Assembly: GCF_037126465.1 (NCBI RefSeq)
Contig: NC_088201.1
Span: forward strand, 225,190,016-225,254,015
Length of the DNA stretch: 64,000 nt
Direction: 5' to 3'
DNA from: Ornithodoros turicata
Lineage: Eukaryota > Arthropoda > Arachnida > Ixodida > Argasidae
The notes below the pieces were generated by a model that worked only from the letters and a program-made list of their open reading frames with translations, searched no databases and had not been told where the DNA came from. The position numbers were made by a program, and so were the translations under genes. This document shows, piece after piece, positions 52,860 to 64,000 of the stretch (the stretch's first letter is position 1; the number at the start of each line of letters is the position of its first letter).

Positions 52860-53797
52860 AATATGCCGACATTATATGGGACCTGTATACTGCCGCTAAC
52901 GTGAAAATTCTGGAGAGTATCCAGGAGAAGGCATTACGATTCATCGGTAATGTGTACGACACATATGTGTGCATTTCTCTCGTGAATGCTCGACGGGGTA
53001 TACCGGAGCTTCAGGTACGGGGAATTGTGCACCGCCTCAAACTTTTCTTCCAGTTAACAAATGGCAACCTGAAGGTTGATAACAGAAACTATGTTCAATT
53101 TAATGGACTTGCACAGTGCAGAATCCGCGACAGCTGTCGCGTGCGTGTTCCACCTTCAGTTATTGACGCGCACACATTTTCTTTCAGTCCTCGGACTGCT
53201 GTAGAATGAAACATCTTTCCAACACTGTAATCTGAAAAGCACCCTTATGGGTGTAAATGGCTTGTCCTATAACTCACACCACGTTTTACACCGCTTGGAA
53301 CACCCTTTTTAGAGGGTGTATTCTGTGTAAAACACCTTTTGAAAGGGTGCTTTTCCTTGAAAATGCCTTCTTTTGCGCCCTTTAAACGCCCTTTTAGGGG
53401 GTGTAGGATTGTTAAACACCCTCGTAAAAGGGTGCACAAAGGGTGCAAAAGATGGCATTTGCAAGGGAAAAGCACTCTTTCAAAGGGTGTTTTACACAAA
53501 ATACACCCCCTAAAAAGCGTGTTCCAAACCATACGGTGTAAAAAGTGGTGTGAGTTATAGGGCAAGCCATTTACACCCATAAGGGTGTTTTTCAGTTTAC
53601 AGTGAAATCAGGTTGCCTGCTCCGAAAACGTCCTACGTTTTGTGAAACTGCTGGACGACTCTGTTGCACATTGCTAGTGTGTTCACCGCAAGAGTTGCAG
53701 TCTTGTTTAGAACTTTGTGTTGTAGTGTCAATTACTTTGACTGCCAGATGGCAGTTGGCATTCTGAACAAATGAAAATAAATAAATGAATAAATAAG
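52860..53797 (+). pseudogene. L2/CR1-like LINE 3' end, split by a TIR element
   Basis: Plus-strand reading VKILESIQEKALRFIGNVYD, GIPELQVRGIVHRLKLFFQL, FSFSPRTAVE-stop-NIFPTL, the ORF2 C-terminal pattern (IQxKALRFI, LxxRR, SPRT, xWNxLP). The frame is interrupted at 53222 by a TIR element and resumes near 53606. About 190 bp of 3' UTR follow, with an AATAAATAAATGAATAAATA tail at 53776-53796. Confidence 0.8.
53222..53605. mobile_element. ACACTGTAA-ended foldback element, 384 bp
   Basis: Ends ACACTGTAATC and TTTACAGTGA. The arms pair almost to the centre with repeated CACCC/GGGTG motifs (CACCCTTATGGGTG, AAGGGTGTTTTACAC). End style as in 32635-33590. Inserted in a LINE. Confidence 0.85.
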
Positions 53798-54161
53798 ATA
53801 CCGATTGTGGTGGAGAGCAACAGTTCCGAGGCTGCAACACACAGCAGAAGAACGCAAGTCTCAAGCTGCGTAAGAACATCAACAAACCCCCCAAGAACAC
53901 ACACGATGCTCAGGATGTCCTCAAAGTGTCATTGTGTCCTCGTCCATCAACGTGAATCCTCAGAACGTCCTGAGGACGACAGTCGCGAAATGTCCTTGCA
54001 GAAACATTTAGGTACGTCCCGTACAGGTCCTTGTGGGTTGCTAGAGGGATGTGAAGTACTACCTTGTTCAATTTACCTGCTAATACTGCCCCAATGATGA
54101 GTGATACATTTGTTTTGTTTTTTGGCTGAATCTTTTATATTTCTCTATGCTTGCTTTTTTA
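53798..54161. other. Unassigned stretch
   Basis: Repeated TCCTCA / GTCCTGAGGAC motifs near 53900-53990; no gene. Confidence 0.35.
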
Positions 54162-54382
54162 AGTTTTTTTTATTCGGTGTTAGCGCCGCGAAGCAACTGT
54201 GGCTATGAGCGGCGTACAGATGTGGACAGACGGAGAGAGGACAACAGGAAGGAGTGGGGGACAGGGGTATTAGCATGCTTCCTGGGCCGACTTCAGGAGA
54301 AACTGTGTCGACGTTCGTCTGGAAAGCCTTCGGAAAACCCAGGAAAAACCTCAGGCAGCACAGCAGGGGGTAGGATTCGAAC
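54162..54382 (-). mobile_element. tRNA-derived SINE, 5' head truncated
   Basis: Minus strand: B-box-side gggttcgaatcctaccccct, body ctgaggtttttcctgggttt, ccagacgaacgtcgacacag, tail agccacagttgcttcgcggc. The A-box half is replaced by the palindrome from 54386. Confidence 0.85.
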
Positions 54383-54385
54383 CCA

Positions 54386-54532
54386 CCCTTTTTTAATATT
54401 CACAAGCCTTTCGTGTAGTAGTCTACATTTCTTCGCCCGAAGAGTAGCCACATTTCTACACGAGTTGTCTACATTAATTCACCCGAAGAAATGTAGACTA
54501 CTACACGAAAGCTTGTGAACATTAAAGAAGGC
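54386..54532. repeat. Palindrome adjoining a SINE
   Basis: TTTCGTGTAGTAGTCTACAT and TTCTTCGCCCGAAG on the left; CTTCTTTAATGTTCACAAGC and ATGTAGACTACTACACGAAA on the right. It takes the place of the SINE head. Confidence 0.8.
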
Positions 54533-54750
54533 TTCACCCTTGGATCTTCTGCATATCATTATTATTCTGGACGCTGGGTCTTTTCTTCACCTTCCCCTGA
54601 CGCGATATAATGTCAAATTAGCATGTTAAGGACAATTTGAGGATCAGATATGACCCTACTGAGGATGTCACCTCCGTCCGCAAATCATGCCCTTAAGCTA
54701 TCCCTGGGATGACAGTGTGTTCTTGGGGACTAGAAGCGTCGAAAAAGCAC

Positions 54751-54824
54751 GATAGTCGCAAGATTTGAACCACGTGCTCCTCGATTACGGGTCGACTGCG
54801 CTAACCAATAACGCTATACGGCAA
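54751..54824 (-). tRNA. tRNA-like sequence (Thr CGT-like), probable pseudogene
   Basis: The minus strand shows A-box-like TAGCGTTATTGG, an anticodon-like hairpin TCGA-CCCGTAA-TCGA and B-box-like GGTTCAAATCT. The acceptor stem does not pair well. Confidence 0.4.
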
Positions 54825-57286
54825 TCGAAAAGTTTTCGGCCTTTCGGATATTTTCGGTAACTCTTTCTAAAGGAGGCTACCGTGGACTCTTCCATGTTCA
54901 ACAGCCCGAGGCCCATGGAGAGTTCAGGGGGTGTTTCTCTACAAAGCAAGCGTGAACTAAACGGAGTAACAAACCACATTCCGCACAGAATTACGAAATT
55001 ATAGTGAGTTAATTAGTAATCCACTTTGCAACGTCACGCTACGGTACACGTTACGATAATCCGAAGCGCCATCACCACACGCGAGAACGACACCGTGGAA
55101 CGAGACGGTACGGTTAATTAACGTCGTAGCGCCCCCGCACGGCAAATGCCGAACCCTGAAGCCTTTCGATGTTACATAGCTGAGGTTTTGTTTTCTTATT
55201 GCAATCCATTTCGTTGCATCCACGAAAGGGTTACTCGCAATCACCTTGATCAGCATGAAAACGCTACGGGAGTCCGCACTGGCAACACCACCTAGATATA
55301 GAAAGTCTGCGCGCTCGTCGACTTGACGTACCAATTAAGAGTCAGCCAATCAGGATCGCGTTTTCAACGGCCGTAGCCAATCACGAACGCTCTTTCAGTG
55401 GGCGTGACTATGGAGAAGAATCACCGTCGTTTGCGAGTTGTGATTAAACGTCCCCGCGTATTGAATGGGAACACTTGGAAGTAAAGCGCAAAAGGGCCTC
55501 AGTCTTTCTCAAAAGTGATATTCTGGAAAGCGTCTCGAACTCTTTGCCTAAATATTTGGGTCTGCAGGTTTCAGGTGAGCTGCAATCATTTGCGGGTTCT
55601 TGAATTGGCAGAACGGTGAATCGCAGTAGCAGACGAATACTGACTATATATGCCTACGTAGCGAAGGAGTGAGAGGAGGCAATGCGCATACTTTCTCTAT
55701 CCAGGTGGTGTTGGCACTGGCATCACCTTCTCGCATCGTTCGTCTAGTCTTGTTCTTCTTCTTCTCGCGGAGCTACGCAACCCGCGTGACGTCACGGATA
55801 ACACGGAATGCTATTCTTCGAGGAGATCCGTACCGGCGATACGCTAGCGAAGCTTCCGCTAGCGTTGCGCATGCGCCATGAGACCAACGTCGTTGCGGGC
55901 ACCGTACCGGAGACGCAAAAACGGTCTACGAGAACTCTATATTGACGTTCGAGTTGATGCAACCACACCTAGGGTGGAGCCTTTTTTTCTTCGCGCAGTG
56001 TACTGGGAACGCGAGTCCATGCTGGTGAAGGCACCAAACTGGCTAAGAATGCGACTTCATTTGTGTGCGCCATTGATATACGAAGAAGCGACTCATGAAG
56101 GAATACCGACTATAGTGAATCGGCACCGTTTTCCGTCAGCGTTGTTTCGATTTCGCGATTTCTATCCAAGTCATGATTACGTCACGATGACGTTTCTAGT
56201 GTAAAGGTCTATTCGCAAATCATGACAATAGCAAAACCGAAACCGAAATGCGGAGAGGCGAAGCCAGAGCTCCCTACCGCGTCGATTCGTCCGCAGCAGG
56301 ACACCGTGACGTCACGATGTCGTCTGCTTCGAGTCCTGCGTTCCCCCTTGCGTGTTGCAACCAAAACATAAAGGACGCGCCATGTAGCCGCAGCTTCTGT
56401 TGAGTTGCGGGATCTGTTGTCGCAACCGCTTATCCAACACATCGAGCCGACCATTAAAGTGTCGATTTCAGCGGATACGCGATAGAAAAAAAAAAGCCTG
56501 TCTCCCGAAACGCGAGCAGGACAAAACGTGTAGTTCCGGGAAAACGCGGTAGGTGGCCAAGCAATGAGGCGATCGCGCGCGCTTCGTAACACATTCATTC
56601 CAATAAAACCTGCACGGCTTCAGACACCAAACATCTCGTACACAATTTCCTGACAGGCGAAAGGTCACAGATATGTGACTAACTTGGTGGTGATTTTGTG
56701 GCGGAGCCCCACTTTAAAGAACACTGCTTCCAATATACGTGACGAGGAAATTCAGTCGTTGCGACGGTATCGCGTCTCATCCCCCGCTATTGTACGAGGA
56801 AGCGACGACAGTTATCTATGCAGGAGCTTTCAAAAAGGAAGCCTCCATCTGCATTTTGCGGTGTTATCTATGGAAAGAGACCATGTCTCCTAGACTGGTG
56901 CTATCTTTGTAGCGTTTAAAATAATCATTCATTCTTGACGTTGGGAAATAATTTATTTATTTTCAGATACTAGACTATAACGTCCTCTGCAAGTCACGCT
57001 GTGGGAGTGGATACATGGTATTAAGAGACACACGTGTATCTGGATACGGCTCGACAAACAACACCACCACCAACAAAGGAAATGAGAAAGAAAGGACACA
57101 CGGCGTCAAAATGAACACATGGCTGCGATTAGTCAATTGGAGCATGCGACTGGGCGTTATGTGACTGTACTGTGCTTGTCCTGCTACGTTTAATTGCCTC
57201 GTCTACCACTACGTCACATGACACTTGACTGGGATGGTCATTCATAGATTACGCAAGTAAGATGGGATGCCCGAGGCGAAAGAGGA
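54825..57286. other. Long unassigned stretch
   Basis: About 2.5 kb with no recognised repeat. It holds several TGACGTCA motifs (55788, near 56307 as GTGACGTCACG) and open frames of 108-129 codons (55878-56204 plus, 56598-56209 minus) without motifs. It is the best place in the right half for an unrecognised single-copy gene, but I cannot support one. Confidence 0.4.
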
Positions 57287-57384
57287 TACCGTTCTGAACG
57301 TAAGAATGCTAACCGGTAACCGTCGCTCATGCTCACATTCGTCTCGCGACGTAAAGCCCCGAATTATTATCGTTATCCACTAGC
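57287..57384 (+). mobile_element. SINE second family, 3' fragment
   Basis: Matches the last part of 21527-21786: gtcgctcatgctcacattcg and ctcgcgacgtaaagccccga, ending in attattatcg. Confidence 0.65.
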
Positions 57385-58571
57385 TCACTCCGTTCTTTGA
57401 TAACTCGTATAATATAAGAATACTTGAAGCAATCATTGTGATAACTTATGGATGTAATATGCCTAGAATGTTTGTGTCTGAATTACGATTGTTTTCCTGC
57501 TGAAATATACTGAACGCAACAGATCGAATATGTCACACGCTGCATCAACGCCGACAGCACTGGACATCAAATCACGGTGAAAAAGTTTCCTGAAAATTTT
57601 ATACGAGTAAAATTTTTTCACATCATCAAATCCACCTAGTGGCACTATTGAATAGGCTTAACGCTTTTTGTTGTACTGTTGTACTTCCGTAACGAAAACA
57701 ACGATTTTTCTTTCTTGATGTATTGACATGGAGGGTGCGTCACGAGAAACTGAACAAAATTTTGTTAAATTGCTGTATAATTTTATACATACTTAAAGGA
57801 TCCTGTCAAGTGTGCCGTCGCACGTGGGGGGATAGATAATGAACATAAAGAGGCGGGTAACTAGACATGTGTGAGACTATAATAGCCCGGTTCTGCTGTG
57901 CATTTATTTTTATCTTCACCTGATGAAGTGCAGGCTCTGCAACGAAAGACTGTATATTAAAGTTTCATTTCAAAGAGTGCTTCATTCCCTGGACTTCTTG
58001 TGTTCCTGCTTCAAGGATACTTAAAGGTCCCGGCGGTAATTATTGTGAGTTTTGGATAACTTTAACAATGCGTATTCTTATTCAGTGGAAATAGATTGAT
58101 GGTTTAATTGCAAAGTTGTAGAGCATAACCTTGAGGTATCGAACCCGCACCGAGTCTCGTTCGACCAGTATAAAAGGTGAGAATATGGTTATACTTCGAA
58201 CGTACTGTGGAGTTTACTTTTATGTGGGATAGCCTGGGACGACCTGTCGCATCGCCTTTAGAACTCCGGCAGAACTTACTGCGAAGAACCTGAAGCACTC
58301 ATGGTACTAATAATAATATTTATTTGACCACATGAGTGATTAGAAAACGATGCCGCTTGATTGATTAAAGAATGATTGATGAGTGATTAAAAAAGGACAA
58401 AAAAACATGTTACGTGACTTTATACGTATCAGGAGTGGTATAGGGGATCAGTAATTTTATTTTAGTTAACTGTATGCTTGTTTGTCAAAGTTAGTAGATT
58501 AGATAAAACCGAGAATTTTTGTCTTGAAGCGCATCGTGAAAGTCGAACCGGTACAAAGTGTGAGTGCAGCT

Positions 58572-59031
58572 AGAGATGCGAAGCCCTGAAACCCCCCCCC
58601 CCCGGAAATTTTGAAAAAAACAAACAAATTTCTTTCGGTTTTTCCCGCGTCTCCGGAAAAATAGCTCAAAATTAAAGAAATGTAAATTTAGGTGCCTTTA
58701 ATCCGCCAACAACCACCAACTTAGAGCTCCGTCTGGCTGCTCCAAGTGATCGCCATCGCGTTCACATAATGTCGGAGTTCTGGTCTGAGTGGACGGATTG
58801 TTCCAATTACCTATCGCTGAGCAGACAGCAGTATGATGGGATGCTCTGATCTGCATTTATGCCTATAGAGGGTGAACACTACTAAAGTTTCTGGTTCATT
58901 GTATGCTGTGGCTTGGCCGGCAATGCTCCGAGTCAGCAGTAACCGCGTTTGTTTCAATTTCTTCTAATTTTTCGAAAAAAAAAAAAACCCGGAAGAAACC
59001 GTTTTTTTTTTCGAGTGTTTTGAGCATCTCT
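58572..59031. mobile_element. AGAGATGC-ended MITE, copy 1
   Basis: 460 bp with ends AGAGATGCGAAGCCC and GAGCATCTCT. Contains a C13 run, AAAAAACCCGGAAG-type ends and TTCACATAATGTCGGAG. The inverted copy 2 lies 80 bp away. Confidence 0.8.
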
Positions 59032-59111
59032 AGCAAAGAGCATCTCTAGGTGCGGCATGCGTTGTGAAACCGCCTGGCATCAAAGTGAGAAAGGGTGACA
59101 GCGACAGGAGT

Positions 59112-59588
59112 AGAGATGCAAAATTTCCGGGAAATTTTTAATCGTTCGAAAAAACCGGTTTCTTTCCGAAAAATCGAAAAAAATGGAAACAAACGTGGTT
59201 GCTGCTGAGTCGGAGCGTTGCCGGCCAAACAACAGCATAGAAAGAGCCAGAAGCTTAAGTAGTGTTCGTCCTCTAAGCATAAACGCAGAGCAGAGCATCC
59301 CATGAGACTGCTGTCCACTCAACGATAGGTAATTACAACAACCCGTCCAATCCGACCAGATCTCCGACATTATGTGAACGCGATGGCAATCACTTGGCGC
59401 AGCCAGACTGAGCACTAAGTTGGTGGTTGTTGGTGGATTAGAGGCACCCAAGGCACTGTTGGCGGGTTGGAACGCATCAAAGGCACGGACATTTACATTT
59501 TTAAATTTTGTCCCCTGGAGATTTTGGACTAGTTTTCCGGAGACGAGGAAAAAACCCGAAAAGAACTGAAATGGGGCTTCGCATCTCT
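59112..59588. mobile_element. AGAGATGC-ended MITE, copy 2 (inverted)
   Basis: Inverse of copy 1: CTCCGACATTATGTGAACGC, GGTAATTACAACAACCCGTC, ending GGGGCTTCGCATCTCT. The two differ by several small indels, so the pair is not a fresh duplication. Confidence 0.8.
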
Positions 59589-59953
59589 TGGTTCTCTATT
59601 TTAGCGGATTAGAGGCACCAAGGCTGTGGTCCCCACTTTGCAATGACGCCATCAACCAATATTCACTAAATGAATATATTAATTCTGGACATTAATTGAA
59701 ACTTGCACTAAATATTGGCGCAATATCACCTTTAAGTAGACCATTCAAACGCAAAAGGATATGTTCCACCTGTTTCGAGAGAAAAATTATGCACGAATTT
59801 AACAAAATTTTCGGCCAGTGTTTCGTGACGCGCCCTGTACATACATGTGTAAAGTTGACATATAGACGCCAATGACCATTAGCGACGCCTCAGTGCACGA
59901 TACACTAAGTAATTTTGTAGACATGTGTTTTTTTTACGTACGCGGGCAGTATC

Positions 59954-60468
59954 TACCGCAATTTTACGCGTAGAAGTCGCACCGCAGATAAGCCGCAGGA
60001 CGCGTTTTTAGGAACGTTTTGAAAATTTTCAGGCAGATAAGCTGCACTAGCAGATAAGCCGATACGAGACGACGGATTTTTGCGACAAAGGAGACCATAG
60101 CGAAGGCCATAAACCCTGTGGTCCATAGTGTACAACAAAGGGGGTCAGCTGTAGAGTTCTACCAAGGTCGGATTGTGCCCTTGTTGGGTGTTTTCCGTGG
60201 ATTGATGGGTCAGTGGTGTTCCAGAAAACGTGAACCAAGAAGATAAATCTACTCGAATGTGGACCCGTCCCTGTTACTCACTGTTCGTGCATCGGCAGGG
60301 CAGTGCTGTTCCAGAGACACTGTCGGCCCTTTCGTTGAAAATGGTGTCTGGGGAAAATACCAGGAGAACATAGTCATTAGATAAGCCGTACCGGTGGATA
60401 AGCCGCAGAGCGCCCGTGAGAAAAAAAATCGCGCATAAGCCGCGGCTAATACGCGCGAAATTACGGTA
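59954..60468. mobile_element. TIR element with GATAAGCCGC subterminal repeats, 515 bp
   Basis: Ends TACCGCAATTTTACGCG and, inverted, TACCGTAATTTCGCGCG. GATAAGCCGC or close forms occur three to four times at each end, in opposite orientation toward the centre. No ORF. Confidence 0.8.
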
Positions 60469-62377
60469 TTTCAAAATTCCTCTACAGCGTGGAGTTTTGA
60501 CTTGTTTTAATAGACGAAGTGCGCTTCTTCATCACTGCGCATAGGAGCCATACAGATGAAGAGTTCTCTCACGGAGCATCTGCCGCATTTTACATGGGAG
60601 GACGCGGCAAAACCATAGTAACGCTACTTCCTTACAGTGATAAGGATACTACTTACACAGATATACTACTTACGGAGATAACGTGCGCCTTGCAGTATGT
60701 GACATCCGCTAAAATTCAAGTACTGCTCTTCATTTGGTCCCAAACAAACATTGAACTGTAAAAAGAAGAACAAAAGATAAATCTTACGTCTTAGCAATTC
60801 GAATGGCACACGCTGCAGTTATTTTTTGTTTGTGATTAATGAGGTTTCGTGCTGTTGTTTTGTGTATCCGATGCGTTGCTTTTCGTCGAGATAGGCGCAT
60901 GGGAAACTTCTTCAGCCAAATTAGCCAAATTAGCCAAGCACGTGATCTCCTGTTAAGGTTGTGCCCTCGTTTTCTCGCGGACCAAGTGTCTTCACACTGT
61001 AAGGGATGATGCTAACCGGGTCATTCTTGAAGCCGCCGTGATAGGCTCGGACAATGCTTGCGTCAGCTAGCCCTAGGTCACTCTCCCTGAGGCCCTTTGT
61101 AACCTACTCTCCCCTTTCTGACTTTTTACCTGATCAATAAATGTTTTCATTGCTGGTTTTGAGCCTGGTCCTGTCTACTTCTTCCTATGTCCTCTGGTTC
61201 CCCCAAGCTCAAGGTATGCCACCATCGTCGAACTTCTTCGTCAAAAGCGTCCCAGAAGCGAAAGCGTTCGTTAAGCCACTTCGTCAGCGTCCTGGCAATA
61301 GTGTACCACGTCAGTCTAAGGATCCATTAGCGCTACGCAAGTTTAGTTGCGCGACACCAAGTTGCGCCATGAGGTAGCCCCGTGTGAACGCCGAAGCTCT
61401 GGTTGCGCCACCCCAGCTGGAGGAGTTTCACAGCTGATCGCTCCACGTGCGATTTCTCCTGTAACTAACTCTGGGTGCAACCTGTCAATTACATGGCTCC
61501 TCCTTCCAGGCGCGTCCAATATGACGGATCAGTGGAAATTATGGAAGTCGCAGCGAATTCAAGTCGCAACGGGTGGAAGTCGCAGTGCGACTGAGCGAAC
61601 ATGATGACAATCGGAGCAGTATATTAAAAGGGAGTCTGGCTCTTGGGAGGAGTCCAAAAAGACGGTTGACCTGTCAATCACATTTGTGCACCTCTGATTG
61701 GCTTGTTTTTTACCACGGTGGTCGCCATGACACGTAACTGCCACACAAAATAACGACGAAAAGAAACACGGTGAAGCTGGGAATTTCACAGAAATTCGCA
61801 GAATTTCACAGAAACACGGGAAATTCACAGACTACTTCTGATTTTGCACTGCTGATGTACATCCGAATATACGGTCCTCGGAAATCAGTTTGAATTGATT
61901 CTCCGATATGGATATCTAAGGAAAAATAATACGTTTTCTCGCCGGGGTTAGTCCTAGTGAACCCAGCATTCACACCGAAATCATAACAAAAACGGCACTG
62001 TGCTGCACAATTTTGAATTTCATTGCTGAATTTTATGAATTTCAACATTCTTGCCTTTTTTATTCCACGTGCCGACGACAGGATGTGTACCAGCAGGTTG
62101 TCCTGCAGGCAGCTGCGCAACGACGGAAGCAGACGACAATTCCTGACGTGCCTTGCGCAGCCTACGTGACGTTCACCAAATTTGGACAAAAAAACCGATA
62201 GTTTTGCAGACCGTAAGATGTATGCATTTCGATCCCATCCAATCCAGTTGCCATCAAAAATGGCGCTGCCCATGTTGGATAGCGGGACAAAAGAGGGGAT
62301 AGGTTGATTGTTACTGACCCATGTTTCAAGACGTCATTGGTCAGAAAGCTGAAAAAGTGGTTGGAGCTAAAGGTGTA
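60469..62377. other. Long unassigned stretch
   Basis: No named repeat. CCTGATCAATAAATG at 61129-61143 could be the polyadenylation region of a solo LTR or LINE. A short GGAAGTCGCAG repeat occurs near 61542-61586. Open frames up to 155 codons (62273-61806 minus) show no motif. Confidence 0.4.
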
Positions 62378-63184
62378 CAGGGTGTCGCAGAACACGTGTC
62401 ATTGAATCATAATAAAAAACTCCGCCACCTAAAATGATGCGGTCAACGGCATTTGTTCGTACTAGGTTCTTGCCACCTCCTAATGTGTATGTCACGTAAC
62501 CTAAGTTGAATTATGTAAATTTTTGCGAAGTGAACTCGTAAATTTGCCAAGTAAACGTGACTTTTTTACCCACCAGCATGAAGAGCGTGCCGCATTTACT
62601 CAAATTCATGATAGTTTACAGTGATATTCAGGATCGGGAAAAATAGCGGAACATCATGGTCCTCCGGGCGCTTGAGTATAACGCGCGAGGACTATTCGAG
62701 CGCAATCGCTGTGAGTCCGACGAAAGGAGGTTGGAAACCCAGCCCACAGAGTGAGAGTAGAAAAAAGTGACAGTTCCTGAAATTGGGAGAGGGAAGGTCT
62801 GGTCCCAGCCGAAGCCGGATGCGATAAGCTATGTCTGTGTTATCTCTTTCTACCATGCCGGTGTGGGCTGGGTTTCCAACCTCCTTTCATCAGACTGATA
62901 ATGATTTCGCTGAAAAATTCGTTGCGCGCTATCCTCTGCGAGCTCCGTAGAGCATAATCTTCGGCTATGTTTTCCGATACGATAGCTCCTCAATATTCGT
63001 GTCAATTGTCATTAATTTGAGTAAATTCGGCACGCTCTTCACATTTGTTGTAAACTTAGGTTACATGACATGCACATCAGAAGGTGGGAAAAACTTATTA
63101 AGAACTAATGTCGTTGACCGCATGATTCTGTGTGGCGTAGTTTTCTTAATTAGAATTCAATGACACGTTTTCTGGGACACCCTG
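62378..63184. mobile_element. Foldback MITE family (ACGTGTCATTGAAT ends), copy 3
   Basis: 807 bp, TA-flanked, ends CAGGGTGTCGCAGAACACG and, inverted, CAGGGTGTCCCAGAAAACG. Clearly more diverged than copies 1 and 2, with a deletion of about 65 bp in the right arm. Confidence 0.88.
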
Positions 63185-63390
63185 TAAACCCATTAATGGC
63201 CGGACTCCATTTTAATATACGGCCCTGATGATATTTTTTTTCCCGCGCCATCTGGCGAGCTCAGTGACCACTACGACATTCCGAGTTGGTTGCCGTGTGA
63301 AATACACCTATTTGGTACAACTTCGGTTGCGCGAACCTGTTGAGGGAAGCGAGTTGCAGCAAAAAGTTTCATCGTGGGAACCAACCCTAT
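63185..63390. other. Unassigned stretch
   Basis: Nothing recognised. Confidence 0.35.
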
Positions 63391-63685
63391 ACCAGCTCCC
63401 GTGGCATAGTGGTTAAGATGATCGGTTCCAACGCCGAGACTGGGAGGTGACATGGGTTCGAATCCTGTCGCCGGCTGTGCTGTTTGAGGTTTTCCCTGGG
63501 TTTTCCGAAGACTTGCCAGACGAATGTCGGCACAGTTCCCCCTGAAGTCGGCCGAGGACGCATATACTAACCCCCCTGTCCCCCACCACTCCTTCCTGCT
63601 GTCCTCTCTCCACCTGTTCACGTCTGTACGCAGCTCATAGCCACAGTTGATTCACGGCGATAACGGGAAATTAAAAAAAAAAGAA
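63391..63685 (+). mobile_element. tRNA-derived SINE, full length
   Basis: Best copy in the window. Head accagctcccgtggcatagt with an A box, then B box GGTTCGAATCC, body gctgtttgaggttttccctg, cagacgaatgtcggcacagt, cccctgaagtcggccgagga, tail agctcatagccacagttgat and a poly(A) run (63672-63682). The tRNA head gives Pol III promoters; the 3' part would be recognised by a partner LINE. Confidence 0.92.
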
Positions 63686-64000
63686 TCAAGTCTAAGTACG
63701 TTCGCGTTCTTGCTTGTGAAGCAGGAGGGCTACGGAGTCGAGAAAACGATAAGGGCAACTGGTGGATACAAACTTTCGAGTTGAATTTATTCGGAATTTG
63801 GTGACATAGAACATACATTGGTACAATATATATATAGTATACTATGCAACGTGCAGCCAAGGAACCTATGCTAATTTTCTTCCCCTAGTATATATTACTA
63901 CTATACTGTAGTATAGTGGTACTATACTATAGTATAGTATAATGGACATTGGTACATTACATTGGTATAATAGAATTTGGTGACAGAGAATAGAATGCAC
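63686..64000. repeat. Short imperfect repeats near the right edge
   Basis: GAATTTGGTGACA-G-GAATA and ACATTGGTA-AATA occur two to three times (63795-63830, 63950-63995) around a self-complementary TAGTATAGTA run (63885-63940). Confidence 0.5.

Larger units (their letters stand above)
57729..59837. mobile_element. TIR element (GCGTCACGAAAC ends) with a nested MITE pair
   Basis: Left GAGGGTGCGTCACGAGAAAC, right inverted CAGGGCGCGTCACGAAACAC, both continuing to CAAAATTTTGTTAAATT-like sequence. The outer arms are recognisable for about 100 bp. About 2.1 kb, no ORF, with two copies of another MITE inside. Confidence 0.65.

Noticed and set aside
55669..56598. Open frames of 70-129 codons near several TGACGTCA motifs, considered as a gene with its promoter
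   Set aside because: No signal peptide, domain, splice pattern or poly(A) signal could be tied together.

Overview
The window looks like repeat-rich nuclear DNA of an arthropod, most likely a tick or another chelicerate. The pointers are a secreted glycine-rich cuticle-type gene with a typical arthropod exon layout, short tracts of the arthropod telomere unit TTAGG, abundant tRNA-derived SINEs, Tx1-, L2/CR1- and Penelope-type retroelements, and many TA-flanked or hAT-like non-autonomous DNA transposons. No species can be fixed from the sequence alone. Most open reading frames are short and belong to repeats.

Region 1 (1-12,693) is a tandem array of nuclear tRNA-Asp(GTC) genes, all on the minus strand, with a period of about 217-221 bp. 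I count 34 full-length copies, one copy split by an insertion and one terminal fragment; the array runs off the left edge and holds a 100-N assembly gap (10,454-10,553). A 4.8-kb two-ORF non-LTR retrotransposon of Tx1/L1 type (5,336-10,141, minus strand) sits inside one tRNA-Asp gene, bounded by a 15-bp target-site duplication of tRNA nucleotides 14-28. Its ORF1 and ORF2 carry frameshifts, so this copy is dead, but the reverse-transcriptase core is open over 591 codons. The tRNA units on the two sides of the insertion belong to different spacer subtypes, as if the insertion separated two blocks that homogenised independently.

Region 2 (12,694-19,400) holds a SINE, hAT-like, pogo-like and TA-flanked MITEs, a LINE fragment, an inverted-repeat element carrying TTAGG repeats, and microsatellites joined to palindromes.

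Region 3 (19,410-21,485) contains the one convincing protein gene: a two-exon gene for a secreted glycine-rich cuticle-like protein of 237 residues, with a TATA box, a phase-0 intron inside the signal peptide, and a poly(A) signal. Related LINE 3' sequences lie on both sides of it (18,478-18,985 and 22,065-22,740).

Region 4 (22,741-64,000) is a patchwork of nested transposons: long-armed foldback elements (three copies of one 0.8-0.9-kb family), elements nested several deep at 30,172-32,330, a pair of ACACTGTAA-ended elements, two Penelope-like fragments in divergent orientation broken by later insertions, L2/CR1-like LINE 3' ends, further SINEs including one with an internal 56-bp tandem amplification, and tRNA-Thr-like modules linked by a near-perfect hairpin. 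Long stretches between these hold nothing I can name.

The most interesting system is the tRNA-Asp array with its embedded Tx1-type retrotransposon. It could be a chance hit or a tRNA-targeted LINE family that uses multicopy tRNA-Asp genes as a landing site.
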